From Methylocella tundrae (GTDB taxonomy: Bacteria; Pseudomonadota; Alphaproteobacteria; Rhizobiales; Beijerinckiaceae): 64,000 nt of DNA. The notes beneath the pieces were generated by a model. The model saw only the letters and a list, made by a program, of their open reading frames with translations. It did no database searches and was not told the origin of the DNA. The DNA is taken from the NCBI RefSeq assembly GCF_901905185.1, contig NZ_CABFMQ020000109.1, forward strand, positions 62,001-126,000. The letters run 5' to 3'. The first letter of the stretch is position 1. The number at the start of each line of letters is the position of its first letter. The position numbers were made by a program, and so were the translations under genes. Below, one piece after another: positions 52,600 through 61,280 of the stretch.

Positions 52600-52828
52600 G
52601 AGCCAATTTTTGTAAATGACATTCGGATAAGCAGTTTTTCATACGATTGATATAGCCAAACATAAGTCTATTATACTTCACCACATATGTGGCAAAGTCG
52701 AATAATTGTCAAATAGTCAGCGTATATTTATACAATACAGATATAATATACTATGATACATTGCCACTTTTTAATCACATAAGCCATCCATAGACGCACT
52801 CTGCTCGTATATGAGCGGACATTGAAAC
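52600..52828. other. AT-rich patch upstream of the RlpA-like gene
   Basis: These roughly 230 bases are far more AT-rich than the rest of the window and have no gene. They contain a perfect 12-bp palindrome ccacatatgtgg (52681-52692) and many TATA-like stretches (for example tataatata near 52740). It may be a transferred fragment, or a promoter region bound by AT-preferring silencers or a regulator. I cannot choose between these. Confidence 0.55.
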
Positions 52829-53158
52829 GTGTATGGAGTTTTAATATTGAATAAATATATCATGGTGGTGGCCGCGTTGCTCATATCTTCAGCCGGCGCC
52901 GAAGCGCAGAGCTGGACAGGCAAAGCCTCTTACTATGGCGCGCGAGGCCATATGACTTGCGCCCACCGTTCCCTGGCTTTTGGCACCCATGTTCGCGTCA
53001 CCAACCTCGCGAACCACCGTTCCGTTGTGCTGGTCGTCAACGATCGAGGGCCGTACATCGCAGGGCGCATCATCGACGTGTCGACCGGCGCCGCGGACGC
53101 GCTCGGATTCCGTCACGCCGGTCTTGCCAATGTGACCATGCAGACGGTCGCGAACTAA
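52829..53158 (+). CDS. RlpA-like double-psi beta-barrel protein (septal lytic transglycosylase family)
   Basis: A 109-residue exported protein. The signal peptide is roughly ILNKYIMVVAALLISSAGAEAQ (5-26). Nearly all of the rest is the RlpA double-psi beta-barrel: GKASYYG, TCAHRSLAFGTHVRVTNLANHRSVVLVVNDRGPY and GRIIDVSTGAADALGF. RlpA cuts denuded glycan strands of peptidoglycan; the key Asp of NDRGPY is present. There is no SPOR domain, so it is a minimal form. ATG 52829 is used; an in-frame TTG at 52847 is also possible. The gene lies next to an AT-rich patch, which hints at transfer, but its own codon use looks normal. Confidence 0.85.
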   Translation: MYGVLILNKYIMVVAALLISSAGAEAQSWTGKASYYGARGHMTCAHRSLAFGTHVRVTNLANHRSVVLVVNDRGPYIAGRIIDVSTGAADALGFRHAGLANVTMQTVAN

Positions 53159-53848
53159 CATCGTTTTGCGGATCGGCCGAACGTCTCGCCGGACGGCGCC
53201 AGACTCTCGCCGATCCGCTTTCTCCGCGACGCCGTCGTCGCTGAGGGCGCTTGACAGAACCGTTCTTCGGAGTCCTTGCGAGGCCAAGGAGCCACGCCTA
53301 TGAACGACGCCGCGCCTTCGGTCTAAAACACCGCAAAATCACTACACATAGTGGAAGACTGGCTTCAGCCTTCAATATCTCGCAGGGAACAAACCCTGAT
53401 TCGGCTCCAGGCGCCGATTCGGGCGCGATTCGTTCCACTCTCGTTCGAAGCGTAAAGAATGCTGCGCAAGCGAGAGCCATTATGATACACGAAGGGCGAA
53501 ACTGCGCTGTTGCGCCAAGGCTCTTTCGCAAGGCCGGCGAGGCTACGCGGCGAGGCCCGCGCAAGACAGCGTTTCGACTGCGAGGCCGGATCGAGGAGGA
53601 TGGGACGCCGGGTCTCAAGGAGCGGAAGGAACCGTCAGCTTTCGCCGCCGTTCGAGGCGGAGCCCCCTCATCAGGTTTCCCGGTTCCTCGATTTCATTCG
53701 TCGATTTTTTCCTGGAACGGTTTCAGGTTGAGCCGAATCACTCAACCGTTTCGAAATCGCTCTCATCAAGAGGCTAGGGCATTTTCAGCAAAACCGGCGT
53801 CCACTTTTGCTGAAACTGCCCTGGCCTCGCGCAACCCGGCGATTAACC
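53159..53848. other. long intergenic region upstream of the helicase gene; palindromes only
   Basis: No supported gene in 690 bases; frames such as 53251-53973 have no ribosome binding site and run into the helicase. It holds a ggttgag/ctcaacc inverted repeat around 53727-53748. A longer palindrome has arms agggca plus ttcagcaaaa (53776-53793) and ttttgctgaa plus tgccct (53805-53822), ending 26 bases before the helicase ATG. The palindrome's gttttcagcaaaa/ccggcgtccac look matches dispersed Rhizobiales elements. Confidence 0.5.
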
Positions 53849-56800
53849 ATGAACGTCACTTTTCCCGGACCCAGGTCGCCTCAGCTGGATCGCGCGCGGG
53901 GCGTCACGGCCGTGCTCGGCCCGACGAACACCGGCAAGACGCATTACGCCATCGAACGGATGCTGGCGCATAAGAGCGGGATGATCGGCCTGCCGCTGAG
54001 GCTCCTCGCCCGCGAGGTTTATAATCGCGTCGTCGAGAAGGTTGGGCCGGCCGCCGTCGCCCTCATCACGGGCGAGGAGAAAATCAAGCCGAAAGGCGCG
54101 CGCTATTTCGTCTCCACGGTCGAGGCCATGCCGCGCGACCTTGATCTCGATTTTGTCGCCGTGGATGAGATCCAGCTCGCGGCCGACCTCGATCGCGGGC
54201 ACGTCTTCACCGATCGGCTGCTCAACCAGCGCGGCCGGTCGGAAACCCTTCTGATCGGCGCGGCCACCATGCAAAGGGCGGTGCAGGAGCTTTTGCCCGG
54301 CGTCAAAATCCTGTCGCGGCAGCGCCTTTCCCAGTTGAGCTTCGCCGGCGAAAGGAAAATGACGCGCCTGCCCCGCCGTAGCGCCATCGTCGCGTTCTCG
54401 GCTGAAGATGTTTACGCCATCGCCGAATGGATTCGCCGTCAGCGCGGCGGCGCCGCGGTCGTGCTTGGGGCTCTATCGCCGCGCACTCGCAACGCGCAGG
54501 TCGAAATGTTTCAGAACGGCGACGTCGACTATATCATCGCCACCGACGCGATCGGCATGGGCCTCAACCTCGACGTGGAGCATATCGCCTTCGCCGCCGA
54601 CCGCAAATTCGACGGCTGGCAGTATCGCCGCCTGACGCCCGCCGAATTCGGGCAGATCGCGGGACGCGCCGGGCGTCACTTGCGGGACGGCACATTCGGC
54701 ACCACCGGCCGCTGCCTTCCCTTTGACGAAGAACTCGTCGAAGCGCTTGAAGATCATCGTTTCGACAGCGTCAGGCTGTTGCAATGGCGCAACGCTTCGC
54801 TTGATTTTTCCTCGATCCGCGAGCTCGTCGCATCGCTCGACGTGCTGCCCAAAGAGCCCGGACTGACGCGCGCCCCTCTAGCCGAAGACCAACTCGTGCT
54901 CGACATCGCGGCTCGCGACGAGAAGGTCATTCGCGAGGCGAAGACGCGCGCCGACATCGCGCGGCTCTGGGACTGTTGCCAAATTCCCGATTATCGTAAA
55001 TTGTCTCCGGCGGCGCACGCCGAGCTCGTCCTTTCGATCTACGGGTTTGTTGTGCGCGCCGGCCATATTCCGGATGATTGGTTCGCGCGCCACATCGGGT
55101 CTCTCGATCGGGTCGACGGCGACCTCGACGCTCTGTCCGCGCGGATCGCGCAGGTGCGGACCTGGACCTTCATCGCCAATCGATCCGACTGGTTGCGTGA
55201 TCCTGAGCATTGGCAGGGGATCGCGCGTCAGGTAGAGGACACGTTGTCGGACGCTTTGCATGCGCGACTCGCCCAGAGGTTCGTCGACCGAAGGGCAAGC
55301 GTGCTGATGCGCCGCTTGAGAGAGAACGCCATGTTGGAAGCGGAAGTCACCACAAGCGGAGACGTGATGGTCGAAGGCCAGCACGTCGGCCAACTCAATG
55401 GATTTCGCTTCACGGCCGACCCCCATGCGGTTGGCGAAGCCGCGAAGACCTTGAACGCCGCGGCGCAAAAGGCCCTCGCGAGCGAAATTGAAGGCCGCGC
55501 GGCCCGCGTTCATGAGGCTGTCGACGAGGCCTTCGTCCTCGCCAATGACGGCGTCATCCGCTGGCTCGGCGAGCCGGTGGCCAAGATCGCCGCCGGCGCG
55601 CATGTGCTGGAGCCGACCGTGCGCATTCTGGCGGACGATCAACTGACAGGTCCCGCGCTCGAAACCGTTCAGCGCCGGCTCGACCTGTGGCTGGCCCAAC
55701 ACGTCAAGAAGCTGCTCGGCCCCCTCGCCGACCTCGAAAAGGCGGAAGGTGTCGAAGGGATCGCGCGCGGAATCGCGTTCCAGATCGCCGAATCGCTCGG
55801 CGTGCTCGACCGCGCAAAAGTCGCCGACGACGTCAAATCCTTGCCGCAGGAAGCGCGGGCGGCGCTGAGGAAATTCGGCATTCGCTTCGGCGCCTATCAT
55901 CTTTATCTGCCCAATCTGGTCAAACCCGCTCCGCGCGCGCTCGCAGCCCAGCTTTGGGCGCTGAAGAATGGCGGCGTCGAGGAGGTCAAGGGCCTCGACG
56001 ACGTGCCGCATCTCGCCGCCTCCGGCCGCACCTCCTTCATCGCCGACAAAGACGTTCAAAAGGGATTTTACAGGGCCGCTGGCTTTCGGGTTTGCGGCGA
56101 CCGCGCCGTGCGCGTCGATATTCTGGAACGGCTCGCAGATCTCATCCGGCCAGCCGTCGCTTATCGGCCGGGCGTGACCCCCGGCGATCCGCCGCCTGGC
56201 GCCGCCGACGGCGACGGTTTCGTCGTCACAGTCGCGATGACGTCGCTTGCCGGCTGCTCCGGCGAGAGCTTTGCGTCCATTCTGCGCTCGCTCGGCTATG
56301 TGCTGGATCGCCGGGCGGGCCCGCCCATCACGGCGTCCCTGGTTCCCAAGGCCGCGACAGAACCGCTCGCGCCGCAGCCGCTCACGCCGCAGCCGCATGA
56401 AGCGTCCGGCGAAGATCGGCCATCGGAAGATCGGCCATCGGAGGAAGACGCGGATCTTCAGCCGCAGGGGGAGCCCTCGGCGGCGGACGCCGGCGAAACC
56501 GCGCCGAGCCTTGCCTCCTCCGGCGACCAGCCGAACGATCCGGCCACCGTCGATGAAGTCGCGGCGCTCGACGAAGTCATCGCGGAGGCCGCGCCGATCG
56601 CCGAGGCCGAGATTTTGAACGCGACGCCGGTCGCAACGCCGAGCCTCGTGATGGAAGCCGAAGCGGAGCCGGCGCCCTCTGCCGACGCGTCACTAAGCGA
56701 AGCCGAAACGCCAACGTCCGAGGCGCCCGCGGAAACAGTGACCGATCCCGCGGAGGCCGCCCCGCCCGTTCTGATCGAGGTATGGCGGCCGCATCGTCAG

Positions 56801-57298
56801 CATCACCATGCGCGCCGGGCCGAACCGCGCGGCGGCAAAAGGCCAGAGCGGCGGAATGCGGCGCCGGAAGAAGCAAAGACTGGCGCTGGTGAGACGCCGG
56901 AAGCCCGCCCCGAGAGACGGCGGCCGAATCGCCACCCCGAACGACCCGGCATCGAGATTCGCGTTGAGAATTCCGAGGGCGCCGCCGGACACGCGGCGGG
57001 CGAGGAGCGCGGCCGCAATGACAAGGGAGGACGCCAGCCAGGATCGGGCCAGCCCGCGCGCGCCGGCGCGGGGCGGCCCCGCTTCGAGGGTCAACGCGAC
57101 CGGCGCGAGAGCGGGCCGAATGGCGGCGCGAATCGCGCCCATAGCCGGCCGAACGACGCGGACCGGCGTCACAGCCGCGGGCCCTTCGCAACCACCGAAA
57201 AGAAATCCTATGATCGGCCGCCCGATCCGAACTCTCCTTTCGCGAAGCTCCTCGCGCTGAAAGCCACTCTGGAAGAAAAAAACAAGCAGGACAGCTAG
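53849..57298 (+). CDS. SUV3-like ATP-dependent RNA helicase
   Basis: A 1,149-residue superfamily 2 helicase related to mitochondrial SUV3. The Walker A motif GPTNTGKTH lies at 24-32, DEIQ at 106-109, ATDAIGMGLNL and the Q-motif VI QIAGRAGRH in the second RecA domain. The SUV3-type C-terminal region follows. From about residue 850 the chain is low-complexity, first acidic (EDRPSEDRPSEEDAD) then basic RG/RP-rich, and ends FAKLLALKATLEEKN, a conserved tail. It may act in RNA turnover with PNPase, by analogy. ATG 53849 is chosen over 53807 because the extra residues fall in the palindrome. The S4-domain gene often found next is absent. Confidence 0.9.
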   Translation: MNVTFPGPRSPQLDRARGVTAVLGPTNTGKTHYAIERMLAHKSGMIGLPLRLLAREVYNRVVEKVGPAAVALITGEEKIKPKGARYFVSTVEAMPRDLDLDFVAVDEIQLAADLDRGHVFTDRLLNQRGRSETLLIGAATMQRAVQELLPGVKILSRQRLSQLSFAGERKMTRLPRRSAIVAFSAEDVYAIAEWIRRQRGGAAVVLGALSPRTRNAQVEMFQNGDVDYIIATDAIGMGLNLDVEHIAFAADRKFDGWQYRRLTPAEFGQIAGRAGRHLRDGTFGTTGRCLPFDEELVEALEDHRFDSVRLLQWRNASLDFSSIRELVASLDVLPKEPGLTRAPLAEDQLVLDIAARDEKVIREAKTRADIARLWDCCQIPDYRKLSPAAHAELVLSIYGFVVRAGHIPDDWFARHIGSLDRVDGDLDALSARIAQVRTWTFIANRSDWLRDPEHWQGIARQVEDTLSDALHARLAQRFVDRRASVLMRRLRENAMLEAEVTTSGDVMVEGQHVGQLNGFRFTADPHAVGEAAKTLNAAAQKALASEIEGRAARVHEAVDEAFVLANDGVIRWLGEPVAKIAAGAHVLEPTVRILADDQLTGPALETVQRRLDLWLAQHVKKLLGPLADLEKAEGVEGIARGIAFQIAESLGVLDRAKVADDVKSLPQEARAALRKFGIRFGAYHLYLPNLVKPAPRALAAQLWALKNGGVEEVKGLDDVPHLAASGRTSFIADKDVQKGFYRAAGFRVCGDRAVRVDILERLADLIRPAVAYRPGVTPGDPPPGAADGDGFVVTVAMTSLAGCSGESFASILRSLGYVLDRRAGPPITASLVPKAATEPLAPQPLTPQPHEASGEDRPSEDRPSEEDADLQPQGEPSAADAGETAPSLASSGDQPNDPATVDEVAALDEVIAEAAPIAEAEILNATPVATPSLVMEAEAEPAPSADASLSEAETPTSEAPAETVTDPAEAAPPVLIEVWRPHRQHHHARRAEPRGGKRPERRNAAPEEAKTGAGETPEARPERRRPNRHPERPGIEIRVENSEGAAGHAAGEERGRNDKGGRQPGSGQPARAGAGRPRFEGQRDRRESGPNGGANRAHSRPNDADRRHSRGPFATTEKKSYDRPPDPNSPFAKLLALKATLEEKNKQDS

Positions 57299-57311
57299 CC
57301 TTTGCCTTTAC

Positions 57312-57359
57312 CGTATGATGCGCGCGCGAAAAGTCTCCAGCTTTTTCGGCGTCATGCTC
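57312..57359. repeat. dispersed intergenic palindrome, close copy of 6502-6545
   Basis: gtatgatg..cgcgaaaagtc and gctttttcggcgtcatgctc form the same imperfect hairpin as 6502-6545. The shared left flank (cctttg..tttaccg) shows that the repeat unit is longer than the palindrome. It follows the helicase stop and may serve as its terminator. Confidence 0.7.
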
Positions 57360-57360
57360 C

Positions 57361-57475
57361 AGAGCGCTTTCCGGCCGGATGGAATTATTCGGTCGATAGA
57401 AACCGCGCCAGATTCAAAAGCTTGAGCATATTCCGACCAGATCGATTCAAACTGACCGGCATATGCCCTGGAAAT
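57361..57475. repeat. dispersed intergenic repeat, copy of 52381-52495
   Basis: It carries gcgctttccggccggatgga, the shared cagattcaaaagcttgagca and atcgattcaaactgaccgg, in the same order and spacing as 52381-52495. It adjoins the other palindrome type directly, so two repeat families are side by side. The remaining bases to 57610 hold no gene. Confidence 0.7.
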
Positions 57476-57610
57476 GCTTAAGGATGTTGGCGTTAGGAAA
57501 GACACGGAGCGGCGTGATAGGATTGGCGGCCGCGAGGCCGCGGGACCGGGAATAGGATCGATTCGACGCGAAAGCGGTTTTTGCTTGAGCCTAAATTTCG
57601 GGATTTATCA

Positions 57611-58249
57611 ATGCGCGCATACACGCTGTCTCTCGCCGCCGCGGCCCTGATGGGCATGCCGGGTCTCGCTCTGGCGCAACAAGCGACCGCGGCGCCAACC
57701 AACCCCGTCATTACACAAGGCGGCGGCTTCGCGGGCACCGGCTTTGGCGCCGCCAACGCCGGAGCTGGCAGCACGACCACGACGACCTCCAGCTTTTCAG
57801 TGACGACATCATCGACATCGACCACCGCGACATCGACCACCACAACGTCCGGCATCGTGACGTCGGCGACGCAGGTCAATCGCGCGCGTTCGCCCGCGAT
57901 GATATCGGGCACCGCTCACATCGGCGCGGGAACGGGCGGCACGGGGCTTGGCATGGGTAATGCTGTCGGCGGCATCAAAGACAATGCGACCGGCGCGGGG
58001 ATCGGCGGCATCTTCGATCAGACGAGCCTTGGCTCCGGTACGGGCGGCGTCAACGGCTTTGGCGCGGGATTCAACGCTCCGACCGGCGGCATCAAAGACG
58101 CCAGCAATCAGGGCATCAACACCGGCGGCGTTATTGGCAGCGCCATTGGATCCGGCACCGGCGGCCTTCGCGATCTGAATACCCTTGGCGCTGGCACCGG
58201 CGGCACCAGCGAAGGCAATAACGCGCCGAGATATCGCGTCATTCAATAG
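57611..58249 (+). CDS. exported Gly/Thr-rich repeat protein
   Basis: I do not recognise a family. The 212-residue product has a clear signal peptide (MRAYTLSLAAAALMGMPGLALAQ). A Thr/Ser-only stretch (about 60-86) resembles a glycosylated linker. About 100 residues then carry an imperfect repeat: GAGTGGTG, GGIKD, GAGIGGIFD, GSGTGGVNG, GGIKDASN, GSGTGGLRD, GAGTGGTSE. It ends with YRVIQ. The repeats could form a glycine-rich beta or polyproline-like surface layer. No export or anchoring partner is nearby. ATG 57611 is the only start that gives a signal peptide. Confidence 0.65.
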   Translation: MRAYTLSLAAAALMGMPGLALAQQATAAPTNPVITQGGGFAGTGFGAANAGAGSTTTTTSSFSVTTSSTSTTATSTTTTSGIVTSATQVNRARSPAMISGTAHIGAGTGGTGLGMGNAVGGIKDNATGAGIGGIFDQTSLGSGTGGVNGFGAGFNAPTGGIKDASNQGINTGGVIGSAIGSGTGGLRDLNTLGAGTGGTSEGNNAPRYRVIQ

Positions 58250-58262
58250 AGCATGACCAAGA

Positions 58263-58308
58263 GAGCATGACGCCAAAAAGCGACGATCCGTTTTCGGCGG
58301 CGTCATAC
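58263..58308. repeat. dispersed intergenic palindrome (gagcatgacgcc...ggcgtcat type)
   Basis: gagcatgacgccaaaaagcg and ccgttttcggcggcgtcata form an imperfect hairpin between the convergent Gly-rich gene and hpnN. It is of the same family as 6502-6545, 10728 and 57312. A partial extra gagcatgacc lies just before it (58251). Confidence 0.65.
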
Positions 58309-58370
58309 TTTAACTTATTGATGGAAGCCGCTGCGCTCCATGACGCGGGCGGCTTCCCTCACTGACGCGT

Positions 58371-61037
58371 TCACGCATCTTCGCCTGTCGCAGCGACCTT
58401 GCGCGGCGGCCCCATCAGCGCCGGCTGGAACAAGATCGCCGCCGCCAGGGTGCAGACCAGAGACAACGCCAAAAGCTTGCCCATGCTTGAGGTGCCGGGA
58501 TGCTTCGAGAGCCACAGGCTGCCGAAGGCCGTCGCCGTCGTCATCGCGCTGAAAAAGACGGCGCGCGTCAAGCTCGACTGCAGGAGGTTGGTCGTCCCGG
58601 CCCGCCAGGCCATCACGAAATAGATCTTGAAGGCGACCCCTAGCCCAAGCAGAAGCGGCAGGGCGATGATATTCGCAAAATTCAGCGGCAAGCCGATGAG
58701 GACGGTGATCTCAAGCGTGACGGCGCCGGCGAGCAGCAGCGGGACGAGCGTCAGCAGCACGTCCGAGAAGCGGCGCAAGACGACCCAAAGCAAAACGCTG
58801 ATCGACAGCAGCGCCCAGATCCCGGCCTCGATAAAGGCGCGGACGACGGTGTCGCCGGATTCCTGAATGGCGATCGGCTCGCCGGTCGCATTCGGGTCGA
58901 TCTGCTGCACCGCCTTGGTGAAGCGGGCGAGCGTCGCATTGTCATTGGCGTCGCCCTTTGGCGAAACCGCGATGCGGGCCCGGCCGTCCGGAGCCACCCA
59001 GTCGCGCGCAAGATCCGGCGGGATCGAGGCGATTGTCGTTTTCTGCGCTGAAAGCGAATCACGCAACAGGCTGAGCATCGTCCCCAATCCGGGCAGCAGC
59101 GCCTTGCGGGCCGCTTCGCGAACCTCAGGCGGCGCCTCCGCCATTTTACGCAACGAATCCGCCAGACTCCGGGCGTCGTCGGCGCCCTTGCCTTTCAGAT
59201 CGTCGGCGGTGGTCGCGAAGGCGTCGGCCGCCTTGTTCAGCGCAGCGACATCCTCGGCGTCGGTCGGCGGCTCCAACGCGCGGCCCGGATCAAGGATCGG
59301 GCCGAACGCCGCCGCCGCGCGCTGGATGATCGCCAGCTTCTGGTCCTGATCCATCGGCACGAAGCTCTCGATCGTCACGACCTGAGCAACTTCCGGCAGA
59401 GCGGCGAGTCTTGCCTGAAGTTCGCGGGAGGCTGCGACCGAAGGGGCCATAACGTCGATCGTATTGGTGTCGGTTGCCGGATCCTTCATGAGATCCAGAA
59501 GGGTTGCGACCGACTCGACCTTCGGGCTGCGCAGGTTGATCGGATTGAAGTCAAAATGCAGATGGGCGAGCAAAGGCGTTCCCGCGAGAGCGACGCCCAA
59601 TGTTCCGATCACGATCGCATATCTGTGCCGCGCCATGAATTCATCGACAGGCGCGAGAAAGAGATAGCCGACGGGCTCGGCTTCCGCCGGCGGCTTGAAG
59701 ATGGCGAGCAGGGCCGGGAGCACCGTGATCGACGAGAAAAACGCGATGAACATGCCTGTTCCCGCGATCAGGCCGAGTTCGGATACGCCGCGATAGTCGG
59801 TCGGCAGGAACGAATAGAAGCCGGCCGCCGTCGCCGCCGCCGCGAGGGCGAGAGGGCGTCCGACCTTGGCCGCCGCCTGCGACAGCGCCTTGTCAAAATC
59901 CGCCACCTTGTGACGCTCGGATCGGTAGCGCACGCTGAACTGAATGCCGAAATCGACGCCAATGCCAACAAAGAGAACCGCGAAAGCGACAGAGATCAGA
60001 TTGAGCGCGCCAACCATCAAAAGCCCGACCGCGGCCGTCACGCTGAGGCCGACGACGACGCTGAGCGCAACCGCGAGGACGATGCTCGGGGATTTGAGCG
60101 CCCTCCAGATGATGAACAGAACAATCAGGGCGGTAACCGCGCCATTCACTCCCGCGCCTTCTTCCACGGTAGCGAATTCCTCATCGGCGAGCGGGACCGG
60201 GCCGGTCAGGCGCAGCCTCACCCCGGGCGTCGACCCATAGCCAAGCTCCTGCCAGCTCGAACGGATGAAATTGCTCGGCGCCTCGCCGGGTTTCAGCGCG
60301 GCATAATCAAGGATGGGCTTGACCTGGATGAAGCGCCGCAACTCGCGCGGGTCCGGCGGCTCGCCTGTCAGCAGGCCGCGCCAGGAAAAGAACGTCGGTT
60401 TGCCAGCCAGCAATGACTCGAAGGCGCCGTTGAGCGCGACGAGAGGCCGGTCGAAATCATCATAGGTTCCGGCCTTGGTGCGGACGCCCTTGTTGATGAA
60501 GGAGAACGCATCGCTCACGCCTCGAAGGCTCTGGTCCGACGCCAGGACGGAGAGGAAGGGCTGCGCCTTGAACAGTCCCTCGACGGTATTCTGCACTTCC
60601 GAAACAGGCAGGTACATAAGACCGTTCTTGTTGAAGAACGGGCCGCCATCGGGACGCAGCACCGAGGAGTAGAGGTCCGGGCGCGTCTTCAAGCGTTCCG
60701 TCAGACGCTCCGTCGCTTCCTCGGCTAGCTCCGGGGTCTTTGCGTCGATGACCACGACGATTTGATCCGCCCGCTGCGGAAACGCCTTGTCCATCGCGAT
60801 CAGATTCTGCCGCCAGGGCAGTTTCGCCGAGATGAAATCATTTGTGTTCGTATTGATGTTGAAATGCGTCGCCGCATAGTAGCCGGAGGCGATCGTGACC
60901 AGCGCCGCGAGCGCGATAACGAGCCATTTCAGTCGTCTGCAAGAATCAACGATCGCCGTGATCGCCCGGGAAATAGGCTCGGGAGCTTTTGATTCGGATG
61001 GCGCCGTCGCGTCGGTATTGTCTGGGAGTGTGATCAT
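58371..61037 (-). CDS. hpnN: hopanoid transporter HpnN (RND/MMPL family)
   Basis: HpnN moves hopanoids from the inner to the outer membrane. The 888-residue protein has the RND plan: one helix near 37-58, a large periplasmic domain, a five-helix block (about 307-455) with GIGVDFGIQFSVRYRSE, a second periplasmic domain and a final helix block (about 735-880) with GLGVAFKIYFVMAW. Two-fold symmetry and the adjacent ispH, hpnH and hpnG support the name over other MMPL proteins. ATG 61035-61037 is used though its ribosome binding site is weak. It diverges from ispH across 243 bases. Confidence 0.93.
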   Translation of the reverse strand: MITLPDNTDATAPSESKAPEPISRAITAIVDSCRRLKWLVIALAALVTIASGYYAATHFNINTNTNDFISAKLPWRQNLIAMDKAFPQRADQIVVVIDAKTPELAEEATERLTERLKTRPDLYSSVLRPDGGPFFNKNGLMYLPVSEVQNTVEGLFKAQPFLSVLASDQSLRGVSDAFSFINKGVRTKAGTYDDFDRPLVALNGAFESLLAGKPTFFSWRGLLTGEPPDPRELRRFIQVKPILDYAALKPGEAPSNFIRSSWQELGYGSTPGVRLRLTGPVPLADEEFATVEEGAGVNGAVTALIVLFIIWRALKSPSIVLAVALSVVVGLSVTAAVGLLMVGALNLISVAFAVLFVGIGVDFGIQFSVRYRSERHKVADFDKALSQAAAKVGRPLALAAAATAAGFYSFLPTDYRGVSELGLIAGTGMFIAFFSSITVLPALLAIFKPPAEAEPVGYLFLAPVDEFMARHRYAIVIGTLGVALAGTPLLAHLHFDFNPINLRSPKVESVATLLDLMKDPATDTNTIDVMAPSVAASRELQARLAALPEVAQVVTIESFVPMDQDQKLAIIQRAAAAFGPILDPGRALEPPTDAEDVAALNKAADAFATTADDLKGKGADDARSLADSLRKMAEAPPEVREAARKALLPGLGTMLSLLRDSLSAQKTTIASIPPDLARDWVAPDGRARIAVSPKGDANDNATLARFTKAVQQIDPNATGEPIAIQESGDTVVRAFIEAGIWALLSISVLLWVVLRRFSDVLLTLVPLLLAGAVTLEITVLIGLPLNFANIIALPLLLGLGVAFKIYFVMAWRAGTTNLLQSSLTRAVFFSAMTTATAFGSLWLSKHPGTSSMGKLLALSLVCTLAAAILFQPALMGPPRKVAATGEDA

Positions 61038-61181
61038 GCGGGTGCTATCGCCAATCGAAAGAGCCTGGATGCGGCCTTGGTGAGACGGACGCGGGGCTAG
61101 ATGATGTACTTCGCCAAAGTCGGGAAGATCAGGATAACCCTTTATCCCCTGTAACGTTCAGCATTTGGAAACGGCGGGCGT

Positions 61182-61210
61182 TTGACAAGAGGATTGTCAT
61201 TGTTACAAGC
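61182..61210 (+). promoter_or_regulatory. promoter and possible operator of ispH-hpnH
   Basis: TTGACA at 61182-61187 with TACAAG at 61204-61209 (16-base spacer) forms a plausible promoter. A perfect inverted repeat tgacaa-gagga-ttgtca (61183-61199) overlaps its -35 box, so a repressor could block it. The regulator is not identified. Confidence 0.55.
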
Positions 61211-61280
61211 TGACCGCAAAGTTTAAAAGTAGGCGTCGCCTGCTTGTAAGGCCACATCCGGTTCGACGCTAGGTAAATTT

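Noticed and set aside
53251..53973. 240-codon forward frame before the helicase
   Set aside because: It runs out of frame into the helicase start, has no ribosome binding site and crosses a palindrome.
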